Shown here one piece after another: positions 36,660 to 46,560 of a stretch of 64,000 bases of DNA. Within the stretch, counting starts at the first letter, position 1. The number at the start of each line of letters is the position of its first letter. This DNA is from Campanula takesimana (Eukaryota > Streptophyta > Magnoliopsida > Asterales > Campanulaceae): NCBI GenBank assembly GCA_026119855.1, contig JAOWBW010001634.1, positions 173,552 to 237,551 of the forward strand. The letters run 5' to 3'. Below the pieces are notes generated by a model. The model worked only from the letters and a program-made list of their open reading frames with translations. It did not search any database and was not told where the DNA came from. Both the position numbers and the translations under genes were made by a program.

Positions 36660-37846
36660 GAGGATGTTTATATGACACAACCTGAAAGTTTTGTAAATCC
36701 AGAAAATTCTAATAAAGTATGCAAGTTGCAAAGATCCATCTATGGATTAAAGCAATCCTCTAGGAATTGGAATCTTCGATTTGATGAATCGGTCAAAGAG
36801 TTTGGGTTCTTCAAGAACGAAGATGAACCTTGTGCATACAAGAAGATTAGTGGGAGCGTAGTATTATTTCTAGTACTATATGTTGATGACATATTGCTCA
36901 TTAGAAATGACATTCCTGCACTGCAGTCTGTAAAGACTTGGTTAGGAAAGTGTTTCTCAATGAAAGATATGGGAGAAGCCGCTTACATCCTTCGCATAAG
37001 GATCTATCGTGATAGATCTAAGAAATTGATTGGTTTAAGTCAAGATACATATATTGACAAAGTTCTTAAGAGATTCCGCATGGAAAACTCTAAAAGAGGA
37101 AATTTGCCAGTAGGTCATGGCATAACTCTAAGCAAGAATCAGTGTCCTAAGACAATTGATGAGCGTGAGAGAATGGTTGGAATCCCATATGCTTCTGCTA
37201 TGCCATGATATGTACTAGACCCGATGTCTCGTATGCTTTGAGCATGACGAACAAATACCAATCAGATCCTAGTGAGAGTCACTGGATTGCAGTCAAGACG
37301 ATTCTAAAGTACTTGCGAAGGACTAAAGATTCGTTCTTGGTGTATGGAGGTATGGAAGATGATCTTGTTGTAAGTGGTTACACAGATGCAAGCTTCCAAA
37401 CCGACAAGGATGATTCTAGATCATAATCTGGATTTGTATTTGTGCTTAATGGAGGTGCTGTTAGCTGGAAGAGTTCTAAGCAAAGTACTGTAGCTGATTC
37501 TACAACTGAATCTGAGTATATTGCTGCATCCGATGCTGCTAAAGAGGCTGTTTGGATTAAGAAGTTCATTGGTGAACTAGAGGTGGTTCCTAGCATTGCT
37601 AATCCAATAGACCTTTATTGTGATAATAATGGTGCTATTGCTCAAGCAAAGGAACCTAGATCGCATCAGAAATCCAAACACATACTTAGGCATTTTCATA
37701 TCATTCGAGAGATCGTTGATAGAGGAGACGTAAATATATGCAGAGTACCAACTGATGATAATCTTCTAGACCCATTGACAAAGGGTCTTCCGCAAGCGAA
37801 GCATGATGGTCATGTTAGGTCTATGGGTATTCGATACATTAATTAG
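36660..37846 (+). pseudogene. Copia B1 reverse transcriptase and RNase H, C-terminal part
   Basis: RT resumes at EDVYMTQPESF and carries LQRSIYGLKQSSRNW and YVDDILLI (~36880). A deletion near 37200 removes the segment corresponding to GSIMYAM of B2 and shifts the frame. The RNase H domain follows (YTDASFQTDKDD ~37380), with a TAA near 37425 where B2 has CAA. It continues through STTESEYIAASDAA and CDNNGAIAQAKEP to the stop near 37844. Confidence 0.9.
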
Positions 37847-37852
37847 GCCTAG

Positions 37853-37866
37853 TGCAAGTGGGAGAT
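37853..37866 (+). other. Polypurine tract of copia B1
   Basis: GCAAGTGGGAGA plus AT directly before the 3' LTR, the plus-strand primer position. B2 has the same tract at 56815-56826. Confidence 0.8.
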
Positions 37867-39115
37867 TGTTGGTGTTATGCCCTAGGCATGTTGTTTGTAA
37901 AATTAATGTTATTATTTATAAAGATATTGAATGTTTGATTATTATATCTTTTGCATGTTTATTATAATAATCCCCATCCCTGATAATTATGATTAATTAT
38001 TAATATAAGTTTAATATATAATCATATGATGATTATGGTGTATGGGATACAATTAGACTTATGGGTATTTGTTGGAGAACAAATACTGGACTGACCCCTA
38101 TGAGATTTATGTCATGGTCACAATGTCATAATTAAGTCTCATATAGTTATATCACTGGAATCTCTAGACCTGAGGTTATTACAGTCTTCCACATGATGAA
38201 CATTACGTTTGAATTTGTTCCTCGTCAAGAGAGATGTCAAGTTTTGGCCACTCGATGAATGGTATTGATGAAATACATGGCCGTGCTCAAATAAGATTTG
38301 TGTTATCAATACATTCGGGATCGAGAAAGCATTGAACAATGTAAGTTGACCATTGACCATGGCTTACGTTCAATAGACATCGTGTAACAAAGAGATTGTG
38401 TTATGTTCTATTTAGGAAACTTTGGATTTCAAAGTTATACTAATTGGGTAGTCATAATGGCTTGCTAGAGTCCGCTTATGACTTACGAGGTTTGATTGGT
38501 TCGTTTCCTATTGGGTCACACACGCAGAACGGATAATTAAAAGGAGCAAAAAACGAGGAAACTGACCAGGATCACCATACGGCTAGACAGGCGCCGCACG
38601 CCTAGCTAGGAGTTGTATGGCTGCAATCCCGGCTGACAGTTTTATTTTAAGTAGTTCTTGTTGGACAAGAATACCTAAGTCCTAAAGGGTTTTGGACACC
38701 CCTAGTATATAATGTAAACTGACGGGAATTGTTCCCTAACTATTGATTTGATCAATTCCAAAGTCTTTCTTTAAGAGAGAAAATATACATTATATTCTTG
38801 GGTTATTGTGATTGATTATTCCCAATTATCAAGTCACAATAATCATTAGGAGCTTTGAAAAATCGTTCTTCATCATCGTTGATCAATCCGAAGACCTAGC
38901 AGTCAAGTTCAAGAAAGCGTTCTTGAAATCTGTTCGTTGTGTGGATCACCGGTAGAGGGCGTTTGTCTTAATGCTTAATCCAAGTTTTACATAACGATCT
39001 ACAAGGGTTAGTTTCTTTCATCTTGTTATTATGAATTATTGTTCATAGTGGATCTAGGCTATTGGGTTTTATTCATGTCTTTCTTCCGATGCGCATGATT
39101 GCACGAAACCCAACA
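37867..39115 (+). repeat. 3' LTR of copia B1 (1249 bp)
   Basis: Collinear with 24762-26118 but 108 bp shorter, with one deletion of ~90 bp (after ACGTTTGA, ~38212) and one of ~20 bp (~38504) plus scattered substitutions. TATATAAT is at 38706-38713. The divergence marks an older insertion than B2. Confidence 0.93.
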
Positions 39116-39183
39116 TGGTCAACACTACTCTACGGGATGGTTGACTAAGAGAATGGGCTTACGTCACATTTGGACTGCCGGGG
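39116..39183. repeat. Satellite array, remainder
   Basis: The satellite resumes right after copia B1 (GGTCAACACTACTCTACGGG, then GGGCTTACGTCACATTTGG) and ends after CTGCCGGGGA. Confidence 0.9.
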
Positions 39184-39332
39184 ACTTGACCTAATTGAGT
39201 GAAAAAGGTGAGTCGTAATGATCTTAACGGAAGAAATGATGGGCTCGCATTCTAGGAGACTTAACAAAGCTTAATGGAAGAGGCGATCCGCTCGCATTCC
39301 AGGAGACTTACCGAAACTTGACAGGACTTGGC
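39184..39332. repeat. Short minisatellite, units 1-2 and LINE L7 left target site
   Basis: Two units of ~46-48 bp share CTTAA-GGAAGA, GGGCTCGCATTC or CCGCTCGCATTC, and AGGAGACTTA. A third unit lies beyond LINE L7 at 46491-46545. The left L7 target-site copy is 39316-39332 (ACTTGACAGGACTTGGC). Confidence 0.75.
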
Positions 39333-39347
39333 TTTTTTTTTGGTGAA

Positions 39348-39477
39348 AAGAGGACGGTACCTCCCTATATTTTATTAAAATAAAACTAAAATACAAACAT
39401 GGTGGGGGATATGACAACCTCAACCACCAAGGAAAGGAAAACTAGGGAGGAGGCTTTACACATATCATAAAGACCTC
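39348..39477 (-). other. LINE L7 3'-UTR hairpin module
   Basis: On the minus strand: HP1 39477-39450 (GAGGTCTTTAT with GTAAAGCCTC), HP2 39428-39401 (GGTGG/CCACC), HP3 39365-39348 (GGGAGG-TACCGT-CCTCTT). Confidence 0.7.
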
Positions 39478-39561
39478 TACAATAAAGGGGAGATCCAAGC
39501 TAAAAGCAAACAAAACAATGATCTAGCCATATCACCTGGTCCGAATATAAGGAGTCGAAGA

Positions 39562-42060
39562 TCAATCCAAAACATATGGGCCCTTGCAATCTTCGGGGAG
39601 ATCATCAAAGGAGTAATAAACCGACTTCATCCTGGGAACCACAGCTGCATTAGCTAAGCCATCTGCTACTCTATTTCCTTCATGAAGAATGTGTGTAATT
39701 CTAATCGAAATCATATGCATTAAACGCTTTATTTCCAGCACTTCATACCAAATACACCATGGAATGTGATACTCCTCAATAAGAATCTTAAGAAGCACTT
39801 CAGAATCAATCTCAACAAGCCATAAAGAAGTAACACCAAAATCTCTGGCATAAACCAACCCATCACGGACTGCCCTAGCCTCAGCCACCATGTTCATCCC
39901 ATGCCCGTAGAAATTAGAGAAAGCAAACAGAATTTTTCCCATTTTATTTCTGAAAATACCTCCTCCTGTCATAATACCCGGATTCCCTTTAGAAGCCCCA
40001 TCAGTGTTAAGCTTGAATTGTTCAACCAACGGGGGTTGCCATATCACAATTCTAGCCTTCTTACACTCGGAATTATAGATGGGGATACCAAAAAAAGAGA
40101 AAATCTGAAACTCCACCCAAGTAGCTCGAAAAGAGATATTAAAAGCTTTAATAATACCTTTCAAAGCAGAGATAACCTCGGCAATAATGTGAGGAGCAGC
40201 CATTCTTTTACCTTCAAATTTTGCTTTGTTATGGCCTTTCCAAATTTCCCAAAGAATAAAACATGGCAGGAGATGAGAGAGCCATTTAGTGCCCTTCAGA
40301 GAGTCTTTACCAATGCTAAACCACTAGCTAGCAATCAAGGACCGAGTACTATGTGAGTGGACCTTAATCCCCATTAAATTCGAAAAATGCACCCAAACCT
40401 CCTTAGCAATATTACTATGCCCAAAGAGGTGATCAAGGTCTTCAGTCGATGGATGAGAGCAACAAACACAAGCAGAAACCATATAAATACCTCTTCGTTG
40501 GATGGCCAAGTCAGTAGGAAAACCATTATGAAGGAGACGCTACATAAAAACTGAAACTTTGAGAGGGATATGAGAATTCCAGCAATTCTCAAACATAGGG
40601 TTATGAGTACCAACATGTCTAGAGACTTTCCAAGCCGATGAAAGTGAAAAGTTACCCAAGACAAAGGGACACCAAAAAGGTTTATCTGGTTTATCAATAA
40701 TCTGAATATTGTGCCTTTGAATATGATGTAAAAGCTGCTCTCCATAAACATCCCTTATATGATCAAGACGGGGTTCACCATTCTCAAAAAGACTAGAAAC
40801 CTCAACGTGATTACCTGGAAAAATAGAAGGGAAATTAACCCAATGCTCATGAATAGAAATATCTCCACATCTTCCCCATCGAATATTAGCTTCAACTATA
40901 TCTTTAGCACCAAGCATCCGGACCCAAATATGAGAGGCAAAGGAAGGCTTTGTGGCATCCATTGGGTGAGTACCATGACAATACTTAGCTTCCATAAAGC
41001 TGACCCATAAAGATTTAGTACTACGAAACCGCCACCATAGTTTCATTGAAAAGGCCATGGACAATTCCTCAAATCTTCTTATCCCGAGACCTCCTTCTCC
41101 TGTAGGCTGAAACATTTTTCCTTGGTTAATCCAATGACATTTTGATTGACCCTCTTCATTGCTCCAGAAAAAATTTGAGATTAGCCTATACATGGCCTTC
41201 ATTACTCCATTTTCTGCATAACCGAAGCAAATAATGCAATCCTATTTCGGCCAACATATAAAGGACATCCTAAATATGTAATAGGAAGGTCCTTTTTTTG
41301 AAATCCAGTAGCTTCCGCAATTAAAGCATCCCTATCCTCCTGATGAACACCAGTAATAAAGCAAGATTTACCCGAACTAACCAATTGCCCAGAAAAGTTT
41401 TGATACCAATTGAGACATCGAATATGAGCATCCAAGGAATCCTTTGATCCGTTGCAGAAAATAACAATATCATCCGCATAGGCCAAATGAGATATCAAGG
41501 GAGTATTAATGTGAGCTCTATAACGATATTGAGGAAAAATTAGTATGTAACAAATTTAATCCCCAGCTTAACACTTCCGCAGCAAGAATAAAGAGGGTGG
41601 GAGATATAGGGTCTCCTTGTCGAAGCCCACGAGAGGAATGGAAAAAACCACAACTTTCACCATTTACCAGCACTGAAAACCAACAAGAGGATATACATCT
41701 GAAAATCATATCATTCCAAACTTCGCTAAATCCAAACTTTCTCAGAACTTTCATCAAAGCAAACCACGAGACCCTATCATACGCTTTGGCCATATCTAGC
41801 TTTAGACAAACATTTGAACCCCAAACTTTCTTTTTTAGCGACTGCATTAATTCTTGAGCAAGAAGGACATTTTCATGAATTAAACGACCTTGGACAAAAC
41901 CACTTTGATTAGGAGAAATGAGTCTCGGCAAAAGAGGGGCAAGCCGAGAGGTTAAAAGCTTAGTAATAACTTTATTAGAGAAATTACACAAACTAATCAG
42001 CCTCAAATCTGTGAAAGAGGAAGGAGAGATTACCTTTGGAATGGTAACTATAAGGGTGCT
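39562..42060 (-). pseudogene. LINE L7 ORF2, downstream part (RT to RNase H)
   Basis: From the L8 junction leftwards: RT core (LISLCNFSNKVITKLL, KLDMAKAYDRVSW ~41790, GLRQGDPISPTLF ~41620), YADD at 41469-41480, late RT (WHKH-type and zf-RVT region, VSACVCCSHPSTEDLDHLF ~40460), and RNase H with LNTDGASKGNPG (~40005), VEIDSEVLLKI (~39810) and HEGNRVADGLAN (~39690). An early stop at 39562 removes the usual last few residues. Frame changes occur near 41510, 41202, 40540 and 40320-40200. Confidence 0.88.
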
Positions 42061-42063
42061 TCT

Positions 42064-43153
42064 CCACTAATTCTGCTTGGCGTGAATGTCGTCATGGCCA
42101 CGCTACCGATTCAGTCTTTAAACGTATTTGGCATAAACACTTGCCTATCAAAATGTCTATTCTTCTTTGGCGTGCTCTTCATAGAGGTTTGCCTACGGAT
42201 GATGACCTTCAAAGACGTGGCATTCCAGTTGTATCTAAATGTTGTTGCTGCATTTCCTCTTATAGTGAGACCATTGATAACTCTCTTTGTCTTTGGGGAT
42301 TTAGCTAATAAGGTTTGGAATTATTTTGGGAATTTTCTTGGTGGCACTCTTCGAATGGGTAGTTTGAGGCAGCTAAATTCCTCAAAATGCTTCCCACCTA
42401 AACAAGTGGCTTCTCGCTATACTTCCGGGTGTGATTTGCTGGTATTTATGGTGCCAAAGGAATAAATGGTTGTTTGAAGGTATGAATCCCTCCTCTCAGT
42501 CACTTATCTCGTCTATTCTTCATCAAGTGGCGGATATTTCTAAAGCATATAATCTGCAATTTGTAGTTAGTATGGCTGATTTGTACCTCCAGAATATCTT
42601 TATGCTTCGGACGAGCACTCCAAGTTGCCCTATGCCTCGCATTGTTTATTGGTCCAAACCTACTCATGGTTGTTATAAGCTGAATACGGATGGAGTCTCG
42701 CGGGGAAATCCAGGGCCTGCTTTTGGTGGGGGTATCTTTCGAAATTCCAATGGGGAGTTAATCTTTGCCTATGGAAATTTCTATGGGGTGAGGTCTAACA
42801 TGTGGTCTGAAGCTAGGGAAGCTCTTGATGGTCTTCTCTATGCTCAAGAGTTTGGGATTACTAAGGTTTGGCTAGAAGTGGACTCGGAGGTTTTAATGAA
42901 GATTATTACCAAGGTATACCATATACCATGGGAAATCCACTATTTCATTCAGCGGATTCACCATATAATGCGGTTTATTCAGGTTCATGTCACTCATATC
43001 TTGAGGCAAGGAAATAGAGTAGCGGATGGTCTTGCAAATACTGCGGCTGATTGCAAGAATAACTTTACCTCGTATCATCACTCGGATCTTCTTCTTTCTT
43101 GTCATGGGGCGTATGCTTTAGCCAAAGCTGGTTTTCCTTCTATCCAGAGTTAG
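42064..43153 (+). pseudogene. LINE L8 ORF2 C-terminal fragment (zf-RVT and RNase H)
   Basis: It shows IWHKHLPIKMSILLWRAL, a Cys-rich region (SKCCCCISS in the shifted frame, ~42235) and RNase H with LNTDGVSRGNPG (~42680), LEVDSEVLMKI (~42875) and RQGNRVADGLAN (~43005), ending at 43153. Frame changes occur near 42220-42300 and 42430. It is close to LINE L1 in the RNase H part (the same VYHIPW-IHYFIQRIHHIMR stretch). Confidence 0.88.
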
Positions 43154-43218
43154 TTGTATGGCCAGGTTTTTATTTAATCTTTTTGCTTTACACTCTAGTT
43201 TCCCCTTCCTTTCTTGTA

Positions 43219-43367
43219 GAGGCCCTTACGACTTCTGTAAGGCCTTCCCCCTAGTTTTCTCTATGGTGGTTGAGGTTGTCATGTCCCCCACCACGGATTT
43301 TATACTTTCCTTTTTGATTAATAAAACCTAGGGAGGTACCGTCCTCTTTTCGCCGGAAAAAAAAAAA
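43219..43367 (+). other. LINE L8 3'-UTR hairpin module and poly(A)
   Basis: HP1 43219-43246 (GAGGCCCTTAC with GTAAGGCCTTC), HP2 43265-43292 (GGTGG/CCACC), HP3 43331-43348 (GGGAGG-TACCGT-CCTCTT), A-tail from 43357. Confidence 0.7.
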
Positions 43368-44764
43368 TAATATCCCAACACTTCAAACTCACCGGTAAAC
43401 CCATCCGGCCCTGCTGCACTTTGGCCACTCATAGACCAAACAATCTTTTTAATTTCTTTAGCCGACGGAATAGCAGTTAATCTTTGATTATCTTCCTCCA
43501 TAACCAGTGTTGGAATGACTTCCAACAAATCATTTGAAGGATTGTCGTGGGGTTTTTAAACCAAACCAGAATAGAAAGAAATAGCCTCTTGTTGAATATC
43601 TTCTTTAGAATGAATCCAGATGCCATTAGAATCCCGAATATGATGAATATGAATTTTTTGCCTTTTCTTGCGCACATAAGAATGAAAAAATCTAGAATTT
43701 CTATCTCCATCCTTTATCCATGATATATTAGCTTTTTGGCACCAAAACTCTTCCTCAATTTTCAGTTTTACTAATAAATTAGCCTTGGCCAGCCCAAGCT
43801 TTGTGTAATCCTCATCCGAAGGATTGTTTTGAAGACCCAACTCACATCTAGTGACTTCATCTTCAGCATGTTTCACTTGTTGGTCAATCATACCAAAAAC
43901 TTCTTTGTTCCATTTAGAAATAATCTTTCTTAAACTAGCTAACTTTTTTGCAAACCGAACCATTGGCCTTCCATCCATAGCTTCATTCCAGGAATTTTCT
44001 ACTAAAGCCATGAAAGAGGGGTGTTTTAACAAAACATTCAAAAATCGAAAAGAGCCTCCAGATTTTTGAGCCTCGGATTTGATTTAAATCACAAGCGGAG
44101 AAGGATCATAGCATGTCCTATTGATGTGGGTAACATTAGTAGCATGAAACATCTCTAACCATTTTATATTGTAAAATGCTCTATCAAGACGTTGGTATAT
44201 AGTGGGCTTGCCCTTTGGCTTGTCAACCCAAGTAAAATTATTCCCTCTATACCCTGCATCAATGAGGCCAGTAACTTCCACCATAGCAACAAATTCCGAA
44301 ACTGTAGCTTCCTTAATAGGTTTGCCCCCCATTTTTTCAGCTTGTTCCAACACACAATTGAAATCCCCCACTATGAGCCAAGGTAAATCTGTCACATTTA
44401 ACTCTATAAGATCGTCCCACAAAATACGCCAATTATATCTATCACAACTTGCATATACCGCTGTTAGAAGGACATGGGAATGCCAAAGGGGATGAGATAT
44501 TTGAAGAGTTAAATCTTGACTAGAGTCATGAATGACCATGCAGTCGAAACCATGCTTCCAAAACATCCATATCTTGCCATTACAATTTGACAAACCACCA
44601 ATGCAACCAAGATTACGCTGAATCCTCTTAATCTGACTAGTTGATACCTTTGGCTGAGAAATAGAAATAAACAAAGCACCATAAAGACGAATCAACCGTT
44701 TCAATCTTCGGAGAGAAGACTTATTACCAATCCCTCTCACATTCCAATTAATTAGAGCTACCAT
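43368..44764 (-). pseudogene. LINE L7 ORF2, upstream part (endonuclease to RT start)
   Basis: Start at 44764 (MVALINWNVRGIGNK). The endonuclease covers 44764 to ~44090 (LIVGDFNCVLEQ ~44360; final motif CYDPSPLVI, where other copies have CSDHSPL, so the catalytic His region is altered). A linker with WNKEVFGMIDQQVKHAEDEV (~43905) follows, then the RT start (QSAAGPDGFTGEF ~43410). It is interrupted by L8 at 43368. Frame changes occur at ~44085 and 43556. Confidence 0.87.
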
Positions 44765-44802
44765 AATGACTTGAAAAGATAAAATAAGCGATAACAGAAT
44801 CA

Positions 44803-46400
44803 TGACGGAGGAGAGGCAGAATGACCTCTTCGTTTCTGAGGCCCTACCTTTGTGAAACCATCCTCATCAACCCGAGGGTTCTGACTTGTGAAGGGGGTGG
44901 AACCAGCTTGTTCAGTAACAAAAGGGCCAGTAGTATGTGGAGCTCTTGGAGAAAGGCTTAATTCAGAGATAACATCATTTGGCACATCTTGAGCACCAAC
45001 TTCTTCATTTATAATAGAGCTGTTAGGGGGCAGATTTTGCTCCTTATGAAGAGCCACATTCTGGACAATAGCCTCCAACCTTGCCTCCTCCTCCTTTTTT
45101 GAATCATTGCTATTTATCGCAGCACTGCAAGCTTTTTGAAGGGATTTATTAACTGAATCAGAGAGTGGCTGCCCTCTTTTAGCCATAGTAGGAACAGTAT
45201 TCTTTTTAGGCTCGGATATACCCACACTCGAATCAACAGGCCGATCCTTAGCTTTATCATCACCAATATCAATCACTTCAATTTCTTTAGCCACGCCATT
45301 AACCTTTGCTCCACTACTAGAAGAAATATGACCATTAGCCTCGATAGTATGGCCCTTATCCTTTGCTTCAACCTGTTTAGGCACAAATTTTTTGACAGTC
45401 TTCTCAATATTCTACTTAGACATCAAGCTAGGATTAGCTTTATGACAAGAAGAAATATCATGACCAAAAATCATACAATGCTTGCAATATTTAGGGAAGG
45501 AATTAAATTCGACCTTTTGAAAAAAGCTGGAGCAAACATCCCCACAATCAATAAAGATTTCGTGAGGTAGCTTTTTAGAAGCGTCAACCTTGGTAAGAAT
45601 TTTAGCTATACTTGGACGAGAAAGCTCAGCAGTAGCTTTATCTAGAGATAACGGCGTACCAATCATAGAAGTAGCAGCAAACATAAACGATTTGTTCATT
45701 AAGTGGATTGGGAGGCCAGGAAAACCTACCCAAACTGGAATAAATGGTGATTCTTGATCCGGCCTCCAATCCGGGGACCAAGCCAAAGTACGCATGGGGA
45801 ATCGAGTCACATACCACACATCTTTCATGAACAACCTTTGATAATCTTCTTCATTCATTAACTGGATAAGAATATGCCGAGAGTCCAATAAGCCAAGCTT
45901 ATTGTTTCCCTTTAATTGAAATTTCGTAAACGCAATGCGAGCATCTTCCATGGTAGGTTTACCATGCTGGAATTTTCCAACCAGCGTGTATTTAAATGGC
46001 AAGGCAAAAGCATCAATTAGATCTTTAGAGAGTTTAATGGAAGGAGTACCTTTATAACTACCCGTAGGAATAATCTGGATAATGTCCTTATTTGCATTGG
46101 ACTGAGAAAATAACCCAGCGAAAGATTTGGAAACTTGCGTAGTCGAGCTTGGTGCAGGAGAAGAATTAGGAGACCCATTAGCGGGTTGAGGATTCCATTG
46201 TGGTAAAGGATTCACAGGCTGATTCACACACAGAGAGGAGTCAACTGGAGGCTGCGCCGCAAAAAAATAGGGTTTGCATGAGAACAAGTTGTCGCAGCAA
46301 TAGGATTAGGGTTAGGGTTTGATAATTGTGGTGAGGGTGAGTAATACGGATTACGGGAACTTGAATTCAAAGAAGGGAAGAAGGAAGCCAGGGCAGCCAT
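44803..46400 (-). pseudogene. LINE L7 ORF1 (DUF4283 and CCHC knuckle), broken
   Basis: The start is the ATG at 46400 (MAALASFFPSLNSS), matching L9 ORF1. A frameshift sits at a T/A-run near 46265. The DUF4283-like domain follows (TLVGKFQHGKPTMEDARIAF ~45970; PVWVGFPGLPIHLMNKS ~45710), then a CCHC knuckle YCKHCMIFGHDISSC (~45470). An in-frame TAG at 45412-45414 precedes the Lys/Glu-rich tail, which holds LSLSPRAPHT (~44950) and ends about 36 bp before ORF2. Confidence 0.9.
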
Positions 46401-46484
46401 GGCTGCCGGCCAGAAGAACCCTAGGGAAGCCCTAGAGAGAGAGCTCGCCTAGAGAGAGAAAAAAACTTTTTTTGATTCTGGTCC

Positions 46485-46560
46485 ACTTGATAGGACTTAG
46501 CGGAAGAGGCGATCTGCTCGCATTCCGGGGGACTTGACAAAGCTTAAAACTTTGAATTTT
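46485..46560. repeat. LINE L7 right target site and minisatellite unit 3
   Basis: 46485-46501 is the right target-site copy. The sequence then reads GGAAGAGGCGATCTGCTCGC and continues to GACTTGACAAAGCTTAAAAC, a third unit of the minisatellite at 39184-39332. Confidence 0.75.

Larger units (their letters stand above)
24762..39115 (+). mobile_element. Copia element B1 with nested LINEs L5 and L6
   Basis: A plus-strand Ty1/copia element inserted in the satellite. It has 5' LTR 24762-26118, priming site, leader, broken gag-pol, polypurine tract and 3' LTR 37867-39115. Flanks are TGGTT (left) and TGGTC (right), a 5-bp duplication with one changed base; joining the flanks restores the satellite unit TTGGTCAACAC. 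LINE L5 interrupts the reverse transcriptase. It is related to, but clearly diverged from, B2 at 49945-58318. Confidence 0.93.
42061..43367 (+). mobile_element. LINE L8, 5'-truncated (1.3 kb), inside L7
   Basis: A plus-strand LINE that starts in ORF2 at FSTNSAWRECR and ends in an A-tail at 43357-43367. It lies in the L7 reverse transcriptase. Compared with LINE L6, about 64-66 bp of L7 (the segment encoding the region around FFSGFSMPRSWTS) are missing at the junction, and no target-site duplication is visible. Confidence 0.92.
39333..46484 (-). mobile_element. LINE L7, near full length, split by LINE L8
   Basis: A minus-strand LINE with T-run at 39333-39341 and 5' UTR ending near 46484. Flanks 39316-39332 and 46485-46501 match at 15 of 17 bases (ACTTGAYAGGACTTRGC), an aged target-site duplication. 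Excluding L8 it is about 5.85 kb. Both ORFs are recognisable and broken. Confidence 0.92.
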
